The position numbers were made by a program, and so were the translations under genes. The notes under the pieces are model-generated. The model was given only the letters and a program-made list of their open reading frames with translations. It ran no database searches and had not been told where the DNA came from. Shown here piece after piece: positions 18,996 through 28,591 of a DNA stretch of 64,000 nt. Position 1 is the first letter of the stretch, and every line of letters starts with the position of its first letter. The stretch covers positions 992,001 through 1,056,000 of the forward strand of contig NZ_CP096883.1 of assembly GCF_023273895.1 (NCBI RefSeq), read 5' to 3'. The DNA comes from Sphingobacterium sp. PCS056. Its GTDB lineage: Bacteria > Bacteroidota > Bacteroidia > Sphingobacteriales > Sphingobacteriaceae.

Positions 18996-20186
18996 TTATT
19001 TGATTACACCTAAATCTTTTCCAACTTTCGTGAATGCAGCTATTGCTTTATCCAAATGACTAAGCTCATGACCTGCTGAAATTTGGACACGAATGCGCGC
19101 TTTTCCTTGTGGAACCACTGGATAATAGAAACCAATTACATAAATTCCTTCAGCCAGCATTCTTGTTGCAAATTCTTGAGCCAATTTCGCATCATACAAC
19201 ATTACAGGGACAATAGGATGGAATCCAGGCTTAATATCAAAACCTGCTGCTGTCATTTTTTCACGGAAATATACCGTATTTGATTCTAATTTATCACGTA
19301 AGTCTGTCGTCTCGCTCAACATATCCAATACCGCTACAGAAGCTCCCGCGATCGCTGGTGCTAATGTATTAGAAAATAAATAGGGACGAGAACGCTGACG
19401 CAACATATCAATGATTTCTTTACGACCAGAAGTAAAACCACCAGATGCTCCACCCAATGCTTTACCCAATGTTCCAGTAATGATATCAACGCGATCAATT
19501 ACATGGTATAATTCATGAGTTCCACGGCCTGTTTTGCCAACAAAACCAGTACAATGTGATTCATCGATCATCACCAATGCTTCGTACTTATCTGCGAGAT
19601 CACAGATTTGATCTAAGGGCGCTACTGATCCATCCATAGAAAAGGCACCATCAGTCACAATAATACGATGACGTGCTCCAGAAGCAGCTTGTAATTGCGC
19701 TTCCAAATCTGCCATATCTGCATTTTTATAACGGAAACGCTGTGCTTTACATAAACGAACACCATCAATGATTGAAGCATGATTCAATTCATCAGAAATA
19801 ATCGCATCTTCAGCTCCAAATAATGGCTCAAAAACACCGCCATTAGCATCAAATGCCGCTGCATATAAAATGGTATCTTCTGTTCCTAAAAATTGAGAAA
19901 TTTTTGCCTCCAACTCTTTGTGAATATCCTGTGTTCCACAAATGAAACGTACTGAAGACATACCATAGCCATGTGAATCAATTGCTCTTTTTGCAGCTTC
20001 TGTCACTTTGGGATGTGATGATAATCCTAAATAGTTATTTGCACAAAAATTGATGACATCTTCACCAGTGCTCACTTTAATATCAGCACCTTGGGGCGTA
20101 GTAATTACGCGTTCTTCTTTATACAAACCAGCTTCTTTGATAGCTGCTAATTCTTTCTGCAACGCAGGTTGAAGAGTTTTATACAT
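18996..20186 (-). CDS. kbl: Glycine C-acetyltransferase (2-amino-3-ketobutyrate CoA ligase)
   Basis: A PLP enzyme of the alpha-oxoamine synthase family; it cleaves 2-amino-3-ketobutyrate with CoA to glycine and acetyl-CoA, the second step of threonine degradation. The 396 residues match Kbl closely: [14 protein letters not shown] (46-59), the D208-E-S-H211 motif, and the PLP lysine K242 in TLGKALGG. The threonine dehydrogenase partner (tdh) is not adjacent. KBL, serine palmitoyltransferase, AONS and ALAS are related, but the N-terminal third fits KBL best. Confidence 0.9.
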   Translation of the reverse strand: MYKTLQPALQKELAAIKEAGLYKEERVITTPQGADIKVSTGEDVINFCANNYLGLSSHPKVTEAAKRAIDSHGYGMSSVRFICGTQDIHKELEAKISQFLGTEDTILYAAAFDANGGVFEPLFGAEDAIISDELNHASIIDGVRLCKAQRFRYKNADMADLEAQLQAASGARHRIIVTDGAFSMDGSVAPLDQICDLADKYEALVMIDESHCTGFVGKTGRGTHELYHVIDRVDIITGTLGKALGGASGGFTSGRKEIIDMLRQRSRPYLFSNTLAPAIAGASVAVLDMLSETTDLRDKLESNTVYFREKMTAAGFDIKPGFHPIVPVMLYDAKLAQEFATRMLAEGIYVIGFYYPVVPQGKARIRVQISAGHELSHLDKAIAAFTKVGKDLGVIK

Positions 20187-20302
20187 AATAATTCAAAATT
20201 TTATACAATAATAAGATTTTAAAAGAGTATTTACTCCACGTATAAATGAAGTTTATGTTATTAATGCCTCAATAGCATGTGAAACCGTTTGCACAAATTT
20301 CA

Positions 20303-21550
20303 CTATTCATAACGCAAAGCTTCCACAGGATCTAATTTTGATGCTTTAGAAGCGGGATAATAACCTGAGAGCATTCCAACAAGGATACAGACAGTAAAAC
20401 CTAATATAATCCAGTTCCATGGAACAATAAAAGAAGCCCCTAATTGTAATGCCAAGACATTCCCTATGACGATACCCAACAGAATCCCTGCTGCTCCACC
20501 GATCAGGCAGATGACGACCGCTTCGATTAAAAATTGTTTTCGTATCACAGAGGGTGTAGCTCCAATTGCTTTACGGATACCGATCTCACGTGTGCGCTCA
20601 GTAACAGATACCAACATAATATTCATCAAACCAATGGAGGCACCTATTAATGTAATCAATGCAATAACTACCGCTCCCATCGTTACAATCACCATATTTT
20701 GCAATAAAATCTGGGCAACTGCGTCTGATTTCGTGATCTCAAAATCGGATGCCTGTTTGGCTGTCAATCCTCTAATATTTCGAAAAGCAATGGTCGCCTC
20801 TCCGACAGCAGCTTCCAACCGAATAGGATCATTGGCCGATACCGTAATGGTATAAGAAGGGTTCTGCCCACCCATTACTGTCCTTGCTTTTAGCAAAGGA
20901 ATAAGACAGGCTTTATCGGCACCCATGCCTGCACTAGACCCCTTACTTTTCAATACCCCGATCACCTGGTAGCGAACGCCACCGATCGTCATAAATTCTC
21001 CGATGGGGTTGATTGTTCCTTTAAATAATTTTTGATAGATCTCGTCACCAATCATGACGACGGAGCTACCATTATAAACCTCACGATTAGTGAAATTACG
21101 ACCTAATGCGACACTATATCCAGATGTTTTTAGGTAGGATTCATCTGAACCGATCACACCAATATTAGGATTTGTTTTTTCTGATTTATATTTTGCTGTT
21201 GCAGCCCAAGAAACATTGACACTAATCGAAGTAACCGCATCAAATTTAAATGCCTCTTTAAAACTGGCAGCTTCACGATAGGTAATGGAAGAGTATACCT
21301 TTGACTGCTCCCCACTATTACCGATCCGTACATTTAAACCACGGTTTCGGATATTGAAGGAGTTAGAGCCCATTGAAGAAAAAGAATCTGTCAACGAGGA
21401 CTTAATGGCGTCTATGGATGTAAGCACGCCAATCAGAGCAGTGATACCGATCGCAATAATGAGTGCTGTTAAAAATGTCCGCAGCTTATTGCTCACAATA
21501 GATTGCAAAGCAAGCTTTATATTCTCTGAATAGGACATCTTAACAGCCAT
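20303..21550 (-). CDS. ABC transporter permease, MacB/FtsX type
   Basis: 415 residues with the topology of MacB-like permeases: one N-terminal membrane helix (about 23-45), a large periplasmic domain (about 50-280), then three helices (about 288-312, 340-365, 375-398). The loop SVTERTREIGIRKAIGATP is the conserved coupling segment of the family. Such proteins use ATP hydrolysis by a separate subunit to transmit force across the membrane, exporting lipoproteins or small molecules. No ATPase gene is adjacent, so the partner must be elsewhere. The start could also be the second ATG, four codons in. Confidence 0.85.
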   Translation of the reverse strand: MAVKMSYSENIKLALQSIVSNKLRTFLTALIIAIGITALIGVLTSIDAIKSSLTDSFSSMGSNSFNIRNRGLNVRIGNSGEQSKVYSSITYREAASFKEAFKFDAVTSISVNVSWAATAKYKSEKTNPNIGVIGSDESYLKTSGYSVALGRNFTNREVYNGSSVVMIGDEIYQKLFKGTINPIGEFMTIGGVRYQVIGVLKSKGSSAGMGADKACLIPLLKARTVMGGQNPSYTITVSANDPIRLEAAVGEATIAFRNIRGLTAKQASDFEITKSDAVAQILLQNMVIVTMGAVVIALITLIGASIGLMNIMLVSVTERTREIGIRKAIGATPSVIRKQFLIEAVVICLIGGAAGILLGIVIGNVLALQLGASFIVPWNWIILGFTVCILVGMLSGYYPASKASKLDPVEALRYE

Positions 21551-21633
21551 AGCAATTGTATTGTTAGTATTTAGATTGCTGAAATTACTGCTATTAAATT
21601 AATTATACAATGTTTTTAAAAAATTAAGACCTC

Positions 21634-21675
21634 AAAAAAGAAAAGCGCCCTTAAAAAGTGACGCTTTTCTTTTTT
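21634..21675 (-). terminator. Terminator of the DUF2147 gene
   Basis: A 14-bp stem (21634-21647 with 21662-21675) with A-tract and T-tract arms lies just past the minus-strand DUF2147 gene and before the ABC permease gene. Confidence 0.75.
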
Positions 21676-21685
21676 ACCTAAAGTA

Positions 21686-22114
21686 TTAATTAATCTTTTT
21701 CCAAGTTTCTGTCCGCCCAAATAAGCTCACCCCAACATAACCACGTATATCGAGCTTATCTGCTCCTTGTAGTGTCATCTTACAGCTATATGTTTTTCCA
21801 GATTTTGGATCATAGATTTTACCATCCACAAAAGAATTTCCGTCTTTCGAAAAATTAGTTAAGATTTCCAATCCTTGAATCTGTCTACTTTGTAAGCTTT
21901 TTTCAGGATTTTTCACATCCTTTTTGAGATTTCCATGAGCATCATTAGGTTCCTTCAACCAATATAGTTTACCATAATACTTATCACCTTTTTTATAGAT
22001 TTCGATTCTTCCTTCCCCACTAGGGTTTTGCCATTTACCAATAATAGGATCAGATTGGGCAAAAATTGCTACTGATGTAAAGACCATCATGAGCATCATA
22101 ATTATTTTTTTCAT
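21686..22114 (-). CDS. DUF2147 family secreted protein
   Basis: 142 residues with a signal peptide (about 1-19, SVAIFAQS). The DUF2147 pattern follows: D-P-I-I-G-K-W at the mature N-terminus, KYYGKLYWLKEPND, G-x-x-I-L-x-N-F, and a closing RGYVGVSLFGRTETW. The fold is probably a small lipocalin-like beta-barrel exported to the periplasm. No reaction is known for the family. It appears to be a single-gene unit with its own terminator and is divergent from the small holin-like gene. Confidence 0.88.
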   Translation of the reverse strand: MKKIIMMLMMVFTSVAIFAQSDPIIGKWQNPSGEGRIEIYKKGDKYYGKLYWLKEPNDAHGNLKKDVKNPEKSLQSRQIQGLEILTNFSKDGNSFVDGKIYDPKSGKTYSCKMTLQGADKLDIRGYVGVSLFGRTETWKKIN

Positions 22115-22315
22115 ACTGTCTATATTATAATTGTTTATGTGAATTTACGAAAAATATATTATGCCTGCATAACATAATGAAATTAAATATGATCAGCCTA
22201 ATATTAGGAAAACATTTTTATAAACTACAATCAATAATCATGATATCCTATTATTTCTTATTTGGCACCGCATTTGTTATAAATTTGTCAGGAATTAACT
22301 AAAATTATAACTATC

Positions 22316-22666
22316 ATGAAATTCATTATTAGCCTACTTATTACAGGTGTAGTGATTGCAATAGCAGCCTACGTTTCACCGGGAGTACATGTTGCTAGCT
22401 TTCTTTGGGCTATCATTACAGGTCTTGTTATTGGATTTGTTAATGCAACAGTTGGTTCTATTTTAAGATTGTTCACCTTTCCATTAAATTGGTTGACTTT
22501 GGGTCTGGTTTCTTTTATCATTACTGTTCTTATGATTTTATTAACCGATTCCCTATTAGGTTCCAAATTTGATGTGTCAGGTTTTTGGACAGCAGCACTC
22601 TTTGCTATTGTTGTAGCTGTACTTGAAATGATCATTGGAAATATTTTCCCAAGTAAAGCTGATTAG
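22316..22666 (+). CDS. Phage-holin-family (YvlD-like) small membrane protein
   Basis: 116 residues with four hydrophobic helices (about 3-22, 28-50, 57-78, 86-108). It carries the family pattern N-A-x-V near the end of helix 2 and FTFPLNWLTLGLVSFIIT. The family is called 'phage holin' (PF04020) in databases, but its members are ordinary chromosomal genes and no phage genes occur here. Its function is unknown; relatives in Firmicutes belong to envelope-stress operons. It has its own terminator immediately downstream. Confidence 0.8.
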   Translation: MKFIISLLITGVVIAIAAYVSPGVHVASFLWAIITGLVIGFVNATVGSILRLFTFPLNWLTLGLVSFIITVLMILLTDSLLGSKFDVSGFWTAALFAIVVAVLEMIIGNIFPSKAD

Positions 22667-22684
22667 AAATTAAATGTTTTCAAC

Positions 22685-22722
22685 ATACAAAAAGCCAATC
22701 GTAATCGATTGGCTTTTTGTAT
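22685..22722. terminator. Bidirectional terminator after the holin-like gene
   Basis: A stem with core GCCAATCG/CGATTGGC (loop TAAT at 22702-22705) is extended by A-tract and T-tract arms, giving an uninterrupted 17-bp stem. It follows the + gene and also faces the minus-strand susD gene. Confidence 0.85.
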
Positions 22723-22835
22723 TCATATAGGAAGTATTTCATTTTTTATTTAATCTCCCCCATCTGGAAGGTAACATCACCCGATCACAATCTCTCCGGC
22801 TATTCATTAGGAAAGTATTTTTTAATCAGAAATAC

Positions 22836-24347
22836 TTAATTCGCGTCCCACCATACCCTATTGGTCAAAACTCCATTGTCTCCCTGGCTCACTACATTTT
22901 GGTTATTCGTATTGATCTCTGTTTCAGGATACATAAAACGCAATGGATACCCATTAGGTACTGGAGAAGACACGGAGTTAGGAAAGTTAGGATATCCCAG
23001 TCTTCTAAAATCATTCCATGATTGAATGTTATTAATATTATTTAAGGATAACCATTTCTGTGTGATAATACGCTCGATCTTGTTCGTCGCAGACGCATAA
23101 TTCACATTAGTCTGATTGATATAAGATTGTATATTATAATGAGTAACATTGAATAAATAATTAAACGATGCTTGTATACCACTTTGATACAACTGACTTG
23201 CTATACCTGTTATCCAATCTCTTTCAACCGCTTCTGCACGTAAGAAATTAGATTCTGCCAAAGAGATTAAAACAATAGACTGATTGAAAGATTTAATGAT
23301 TCCAGCGGGTTGATTTCCATTTTCATTTAGTCCTTTTAAAGCTGAAGTATTAACTGCTGCATATTCATCTTTTATCATATTTTCACCGAAAATAACCCCT
23401 TTAAAATCTCCATTTATGCTCACATAATTTTGCCCCAATCGCGGATCATTGAACTCTTTATATTTTCCAATAAGATATTGACTAGGACGTATATTCGCAT
23501 AATTAGCTACAGCCACTCCAGAATTATTACGATAGTAGGTTTCGTAAAATGGATTTATCTTCGAAGCTGTATTCAAGAAACCTGGATTTACACTAGCATC
23601 TTCTTCTAAAAAACCAGAACCTTCCTGTACAATTTTAGCGATTTCCTCAGTAATATAGGATGCTTGACTAGCAACTTCAGACTGTCTTAACAACGCTCTT
23701 AATTTCAGCGTATTTCCAAATTTTGCCCATTTCGTTTTATTCCCTTTGAATAATACATCATCATTTGCCGGAAGCAAAGACGCAACTTTAATGGATTCTA
23801 TACCTTGAGTAATCAGATCTATAGATTTTTTGTACACATCTTTTCCAGATTCATAGCTTGGGTGCAAAATCGCAGATCCTTTTAAGGCATCCTCATAAGG
23901 CACATTATTATAGAAATCAACAAGGATAAAGAAGTGATAGCCCATCATAATCTTGGCTATTCCTGAATAAAATTGAGCATCTTCTATTTCCGCCTGTTCT
24001 AATATTTCTTTATAATAAAACAGATTATTATATGTCGATTCCCAAACGGCTAATCCATCACGAGTATCTCTAATGGCTGGACCATTATACATTTTAAGAG
24101 ATCCGAAAGAACTAATTCCTTCATTTGAAGTACCCCAATATCCTCCCCAAAGACCACCGATCAGGTTTAATTGAGTAGCTTCATAGGCAGCTGATGTCAC
24201 CAATGCCGCAGGAAGTTTGGCATTCAAACTTAAGTTTTCCTTAATTGGTGAATTCGGATTAACATTTACATCTAAAAAATCTTTGCAAGAGGTCGATGCG
24301 AATAATAAAAAACTCATCAACCCTATCTTTATCATGTTGTATTTCAT
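22836..24347 (-). CDS. SusD/RagB-like outer-membrane nutrient-binding lipoprotein
   Basis: 503 residues with a lipoprotein signal whose lipobox ends at Cys21 (FASTSC-KDFLDVN). The mature start is typical of SusD-like proteins, and the helical TPR-like body shows MMGYHFFILVDFYNNVPY and WAKFGNTLKLRALL. It resembles the SusD-like_2 branch (PF12771). SusD homologues sit on the cell surface and hand ligand to the SusC barrel. The gene starts 10 nt after the susC stop. No glycoside hydrolase is linked, so the substrate may not be a polysaccharide. Confidence 0.9.
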   Translation of the reverse strand: MKYNMIKIGLMSFLLFASTSCKDFLDVNVNPNSPIKENLSLNAKLPAALVTSAAYEATQLNLIGGLWGGYWGTSNEGISSFGSLKMYNGPAIRDTRDGLAVWESTYNNLFYYKEILEQAEIEDAQFYSGIAKIMMGYHFFILVDFYNNVPYEDALKGSAILHPSYESGKDVYKKSIDLITQGIESIKVASLLPANDDVLFKGNKTKWAKFGNTLKLRALLRQSEVASQASYITEEIAKIVQEGSGFLEEDASVNPGFLNTASKINPFYETYYRNNSGVAVANYANIRPSQYLIGKYKEFNDPRLGQNYVSINGDFKGVIFGENMIKDEYAAVNTSALKGLNENGNQPAGIIKSFNQSIVLISLAESNFLRAEAVERDWITGIASQLYQSGIQASFNYLFNVTHYNIQSYINQTNVNYASATNKIERIITQKWLSLNNINNIQSWNDFRRLGYPNFPNSVSSPVPNGYPLRFMYPETEINTNNQNVVSQGDNGVLTNRVWWDAN

Positions 24348-24357
24348 TATCGTATTT

Positions 24358-27300
24358 TTAAAAAGTCATATTAATATTGAATCCCATTGATCGCGAAGTT
24401 GGGATTTGTCTAAAACTAGAATAACCGTCCGTTTGATTATACAGTGCTTCGGGATCACCAATTTTATTGGAAGAATGTCTAATGATGAACAAGTTGTTAC
24501 CAACAAAACCTATACTTGCTTTTTTAAACAATTTTTGTCCTGCTAAAAACTTTGCTGGCAAATCATATCCAACATAAAGCTCTCTTAATTTCAAATAGTC
24601 AGCTTTCGCAGCAGTAGTTGTCTGGATATTGCCATAAGCAGTCCACCAAGCTTTGTCACCTTTTGAATATACATCGGTATTGTCCACAACACTTCCATCA
24701 GCAAGGCGAATCATCGAATTAGGCATGATAAACGGTTGTCTATCATATTTCACCGTCTCTATATGTGTTCCAGCCGCATACATTCTTGGAAATACTTCTG
24801 AGTACATCCAACTTCCTAATCTTGAATCTATTTGAAAACCTAGAGTAAATGACTGATAAGACAGTTTTGTGGAAAAACCAAAAAGATATGGAGGAACCAT
24901 CGTACCCAATACAACCTCTTCATCTGAAGGAATAACGTTTCCATCCTTATCTAGCACTATTTTACCATCTTCTTTCAAAAAGTCGGTCATGCGAAGTGTT
25001 GGATACTGATGATCCTTTAGAGCATATGCTTGTCTAAAGATGTTAAATTCATCCCCTGCAAATAGATTTTTGGCTTTAGTATCTGTGTAACTAAAATTAA
25101 AGCCTAAATCTAACTTCAATTTATCATTTTTAATTACAGTTCCATTGATCATAACTTCGAGAGTTTTATTGATCATTTGTCCTGCATTGACTATGGTAGA
25201 ATTAAAACCTGTTGCACTTGATATGCCCGCATTAAAAATCTGTCCATCAGAATCGGAATGTGCATAAGCAATATCAGTACTTAATCTATTATTAAAGAAT
25301 CCAAGTTGAAGTCCGACTTCATAAGACTTTACAAACTCGGGTTTAATTAACAAATTAGGTTCTGAAAGAGAAGGCGTAAATCCAACCAAACTTCCATAGG
25401 GAAATCCTGCAGTCTGACTATAGGTTAGATTTAATCTATAAGGATCCAATGTAACGTTGCCTGTCTTATTGTAAGATGAATAAACTCGTCCATAATTTAA
25501 TACCCTGTTATTCTTCAGACTTTCGATTGCATCTGTAAACACAAAAGAAGAACTTATCCCTGGTGAGAAGTAACTATTATTATTGGGATCGAGAACAGAA
25601 ACTTTATCATTTCTTCCTGTCAAAGTCAAAAACAAATAATTTTTATAACCCGCGGTAAACTCTCCATATGTTGCCAATGAACGGTATTTTGTTATTGTAG
25701 AACCTCCAGTTAACTCTCCAGTTCTAGACCCCTGATTATAGATATCTTCAAACAATAAGTTGGATGCACTTACATTTATCTGTTTTCTGTCGTCCATTCT
25801 GACATTTTGACCAACCAATAATTTAGTAGAGAAGTCACCAAAATCCTTATGGAAATTCAATATCAAATCATTATTGAATCTTGTAAATCCAGAATGGGTA
25901 TCATTCACAGATCCATTGATATTCCTTGTTGCTACGCTTGATGTTAATTTCCGATTTGTCACACGTCCTGGCTCAGACTGGAAATAGAGACCTGTTCTGT
26001 AAGTTGCATCAAACCAATCTGCAAATTCATAATTAAATTCTAATTTTGAGTTTAAAGTATGTTGATCCGATGTATTTCTATTATTATCAGCCATGAAAAT
26101 TGGGTTTCTCGTACTTGCAACTGGGTTGTACCAATTTAAGGGGTGATTTGGAGAACTTGGATCTTCCCAATTTCTAGCGTCTTTATAATCGATGTTTGCA
26201 GGCTGAGTATAAGCAGAAAGCCAAGGACCGTCACTTGTTGTATTGTTCTTGAAAAATACATAATTTACATTAAACGATGTATTCAGTCTATTAAAACGAC
26301 GAGAACCATTAAATCGAGCTCCGGTACGACTGGATTTATCCCCAGGAATAATTCCCTTTATACGAACATCCTGTAAGGACATAAAATATGAACTTTCAGT
26401 ATCACCACCGGAAAACGATAGATCATTTTGGATTGTAATACCGGTATCAAAAAATCCTAAACGATTATCTTTACTAGGCACTTCATATCGCTTAGTCGGT
26501 TGTACACCATTAATCGGAAGACCAAAATCCCGCACTTCACCATTAAATTTATCACCCCAAGATTCATTAGCAACAGGACTATAAATTCCATTCTGTCCTT
26601 GACCAAATGTCACTTGAGCTGGTGGCAATAAGAACACGTTGGAGAAAGTTGTGCTATTGCTAAAATTAATTTGACCTCTATCAGATTTTCCCGATTTTGT
26701 TGTGATCATAATAGCGCCATTAACACCTTCAGATCCATAAAGTGCAGCAGCATTTGCTCCTTTAAGGACAGTGATATCCTGTATATCATTAGGATTTATG
26801 CGAGTTATATCCGGTAGTGGAACACCATCAACCACATATAAAGGGTCATTTTTTGACCGGTTTAAAGAACGTGTACCTCTTAGTCTGATCTGAATTCCCG
26901 GATCAGTTTTGCCCGTTGTAAGATCTGTAGCGTTTATACGCAATCCAGCAACCTTACTTGACAATGCTAACAATGGATTCACAACCTTTCCTAAATTAAG
27001 ATCTTCATTATTGACAGTCTGTGCAGATGTACCCAACTCTCTTGATTGCCTTTTAATCCCAAGTGCTCCTGTAACAACCACTTCCGAGAGCAATGTATTA
27101 TCCTTCATCAGGTAAATAACTCGATTTGACCAATCTTTATCAATAAAAATTTCTGTTGGCAAATATCCTACATGCGATACAATCAATTTTTGTCCTTGAT
27201 GTGCAAGAATCCGAAAAGTACCTTGAGAACCAGTAATCACAGCTCCTGATCGATCATTTCCTTTAACCGAAACAGATACACCTCTTATCGGCTCGTCAGT

Positions 27301-27405
27301 TTGCTGCTCCAAAACACGTCCGACCAATGTAACATGAGTCTGCGCACACAATTCCGACGAATAAGTTATTAGGAGCAGTAAAATTGAAAAGTAATATTTT
27401 ATCAT
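24358..27405 (-). CDS. SusC/RagA family TonB-linked outer-membrane protein
   Basis: 1015 residues: signal peptide (about 1-21), a carboxypeptidase-regulatory-like domain (about 25-110) and the SusC-specific plug (about 115-230). The plug contains VVTGALGIKRQSRELGTSAQ, the T-G-x-x-D-P-G-I-Q-I-R-L-R-G-T-R-S segment, and ALYGSEGVNGAIMITTKSGK. A 22-strand-type barrel with an aromatic C-terminus (NINMTF) completes it. It forms a TonB-powered outer-membrane importer with the SusD downstream. It is divergent from an AraC regulator, the likely controller of the pair. The ligand is unknown. Confidence 0.93.
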   Translation of the reverse strand: MIKYYFSILLLLITYSSELCAQTHVTLVGRVLEQQTDEPIRGVSVSVKGNDRSGAVITGSQGTFRILAHQGQKLIVSHVGYLPTEIFIDKDWSNRVIYLMKDNTLLSEVVVTGALGIKRQSRELGTSAQTVNNEDLNLGKVVNPLLALSSKVAGLRINATDLTTGKTDPGIQIRLRGTRSLNRSKNDPLYVVDGVPLPDITRINPNDIQDITVLKGANAAALYGSEGVNGAIMITTKSGKSDRGQINFSNSTTFSNVFLLPPAQVTFGQGQNGIYSPVANESWGDKFNGEVRDFGLPINGVQPTKRYEVPSKDNRLGFFDTGITIQNDLSFSGGDTESSYFMSLQDVRIKGIIPGDKSSRTGARFNGSRRFNRLNTSFNVNYVFFKNNTTSDGPWLSAYTQPANIDYKDARNWEDPSSPNHPLNWYNPVASTRNPIFMADNNRNTSDQHTLNSKLEFNYEFADWFDATYRTGLYFQSEPGRVTNRKLTSSVATRNINGSVNDTHSGFTRFNNDLILNFHKDFGDFSTKLLVGQNVRMDDRKQINVSASNLLFEDIYNQGSRTGELTGGSTITKYRSLATYGEFTAGYKNYLFLTLTGRNDKVSVLDPNNNSYFSPGISSSFVFTDAIESLKNNRVLNYGRVYSSYNKTGNVTLDPYRLNLTYSQTAGFPYGSLVGFTPSLSEPNLLIKPEFVKSYEVGLQLGFFNNRLSTDIAYAHSDSDGQIFNAGISSATGFNSTIVNAGQMINKTLEVMINGTVIKNDKLKLDLGFNFSYTDTKAKNLFAGDEFNIFRQAYALKDHQYPTLRMTDFLKEDGKIVLDKDGNVIPSDEEVVLGTMVPPYLFGFSTKLSYQSFTLGFQIDSRLGSWMYSEVFPRMYAAGTHIETVKYDRQPFIMPNSMIRLADGSVVDNTDVYSKGDKAWWTAYGNIQTTTAAKADYLKLRELYVGYDLPAKFLAGQKLFKKASIGFVGNNLFIIRHSSNKIGDPEALYNQTDGYSSFRQIPTSRSMGFNINMTF

Positions 27406-27440
27406 CCTTGACTTTTTTAGTTAATACATGTAAAAATTTA

Positions 27441-27467
27441 TATCTTTGACTTTAGAACGAGTCTAAA
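27441..27467 (+). promoter_or_regulatory. Putative -7 box and inverted repeat between susC and the AraC gene
   Basis: TATCTTTG (27441-27448) fits the -7 consensus for the AraC gene. It is followed by a 6-bp inverted repeat, TTTAGA-N5-TCTAAA (27451-27467), in the 95-base divergent spacer. Both are short and tentative. Confidence 0.35.
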
Positions 27468-27500
27468 TAAACGATTGTAAAATTAGATTAATTATAAATA

Positions 27501-28469
27501 GTGGAGTTACGATATCCGAAAAAGAAGCTTAACAATCCGAAATTAACTGATCATAATTTTAATAAACGCACCATAAATCAAGTGAACGGAATAATCTTCT
27601 TATACAGTCATATAAATTATGAAGTGAATTTTTTAGCTTTAAGCGATAATTTTTCACGAATCAAAACGGAGAAGAACAGTTCTATTCTTATCATTTCAAT
27701 TGCTAAAAATAGTACTGTTATCCTGGATCAACAGGAGGTCGAACTTAAAGAACAACATTCTTGTTTTTATTATTCGCAGGGTGCAGATCTCTATCTGATC
27801 GCGCAAGAAAAAGACGCTAAGGTTTTTATATTGACTTTTAAAACTGGATTTCTGCAGCACAGTGAGATTGAGCTCGATCATCAACAAAAGATAGAACAAA
27901 GCTTTCGATCTTCATCTATATTAAGAACGTTTAATGCCCCATCGCTATATAGCACCGCGATGGACCTGATCAACTCGCAATTTCCAGATGCTCTTATACC
28001 GACATTTTACAAAGCCAAATCCCTGAACATATTCTGTAAACTAGTTGCATATTTAGAGTTATTATCTGAACCCGGAAATATTCGATTGAGAGTGATCGAT
28101 ATGGAAAAAATAAAAGTCGCCAAAGAATTGATTGAGTCCAATTTGAATCAGAACTTCACGATTCCTCAATTGGCCAGAACTGTCGGCACCAATGAACAAT
28201 ATCTCAAAAAGCATTTTAAGCAATTTTATGGTAAGACTGTATTCAATTTTATTGTCGAATGCAAAATGCATAAGGCTAAACAAATGATTAAAGAAAGAGA
28301 TCTTAAGATTAGTGCGATCAGTCAGCAGCTGGGTTACAAGCATGCCACCCATTTTACAACAGCTTTTAAAAAATTCTTTGGCTACACACCCAATGCATTA
28401 AGATATTTATTTTTAGTTTTCATAGAAAATTATGCGGCAACTAAAGATATTGCCAGCATCTTAATTTAG
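27501..28469 (+). CDS. AraC family transcriptional regulator
   Basis: 322 residues. The C-terminal part (about 203-312) holds the double helix-turn-helix of AraC/XylS regulators, with FTIPQLARTVGTNEQYLKKHF, a first-helix signature, and the end motif QLGYKHATHFTTAFKKFFGYTPNALR. The N-terminal half is an unassigned sensor domain, AT-rich and poorly conserved. The gene is divergent from susC-susD and probably controls them. The start codon used here is GTG: no ATG occurs in the first 140 codons, so a GTG or TTG start is required. PchR-like regulators of TonB receptors are a plausible comparison. Confidence 0.85.
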   Translation: MELRYPKKKLNNPKLTDHNFNKRTINQVNGIIFLYSHINYEVNFLALSDNFSRIKTEKNSSILIISIAKNSTVILDQQEVELKEQHSCFYYSQGADLYLIAQEKDAKVFILTFKTGFLQHSEIELDHQQKIEQSFRSSSILRTFNAPSLYSTAMDLINSQFPDALIPTFYKAKSLNIFCKLVAYLELLSEPGNIRLRVIDMEKIKVAKELIESNLNQNFTIPQLARTVGTNEQYLKKHFKQFYGKTVFNFIVECKMHKAKQMIKERDLKISAISQQLGYKHATHFTTAFKKFFGYTPNALRYLFLVFIENYAATKDIASILI

Positions 28470-28526
28470 CACAAAATCGTCCTATTAATAAATTAAGATA
28501 TTTTAATTCTATTGCTTAATAGCACC

Positions 28527-28572
28527 AAAAAAAACAGTCGATCCTTAAAATTGAGTTTTTAAGGATCGACTG
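28527..28572 (-). terminator. Terminator of nagB
   Basis: A 16-bp perfect stem (28535-28550 with 28557-28572, loop TTGAGT) is followed on the minus strand by a T8 tract, 20 nt after the nagB stop. It may also stop the convergent AraC transcript. Confidence 0.85.
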
Positions 28573-28591
28573 CTTATAGATATAAATCTAA

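Noticed and set aside
22316-22666. Phage origin suggested by the 'phage holin family' name
   Set aside because: No other phage gene, integrase or attachment site is present; the family is chromosomal and membrane-bound.
22836-27405. SusC/SusD pair as the outer-membrane importer of the sialic-acid system
   Set aside because: It lies 14 kb from the cluster with its own AraC regulator, and nothing in its sequence points to sialic acid.
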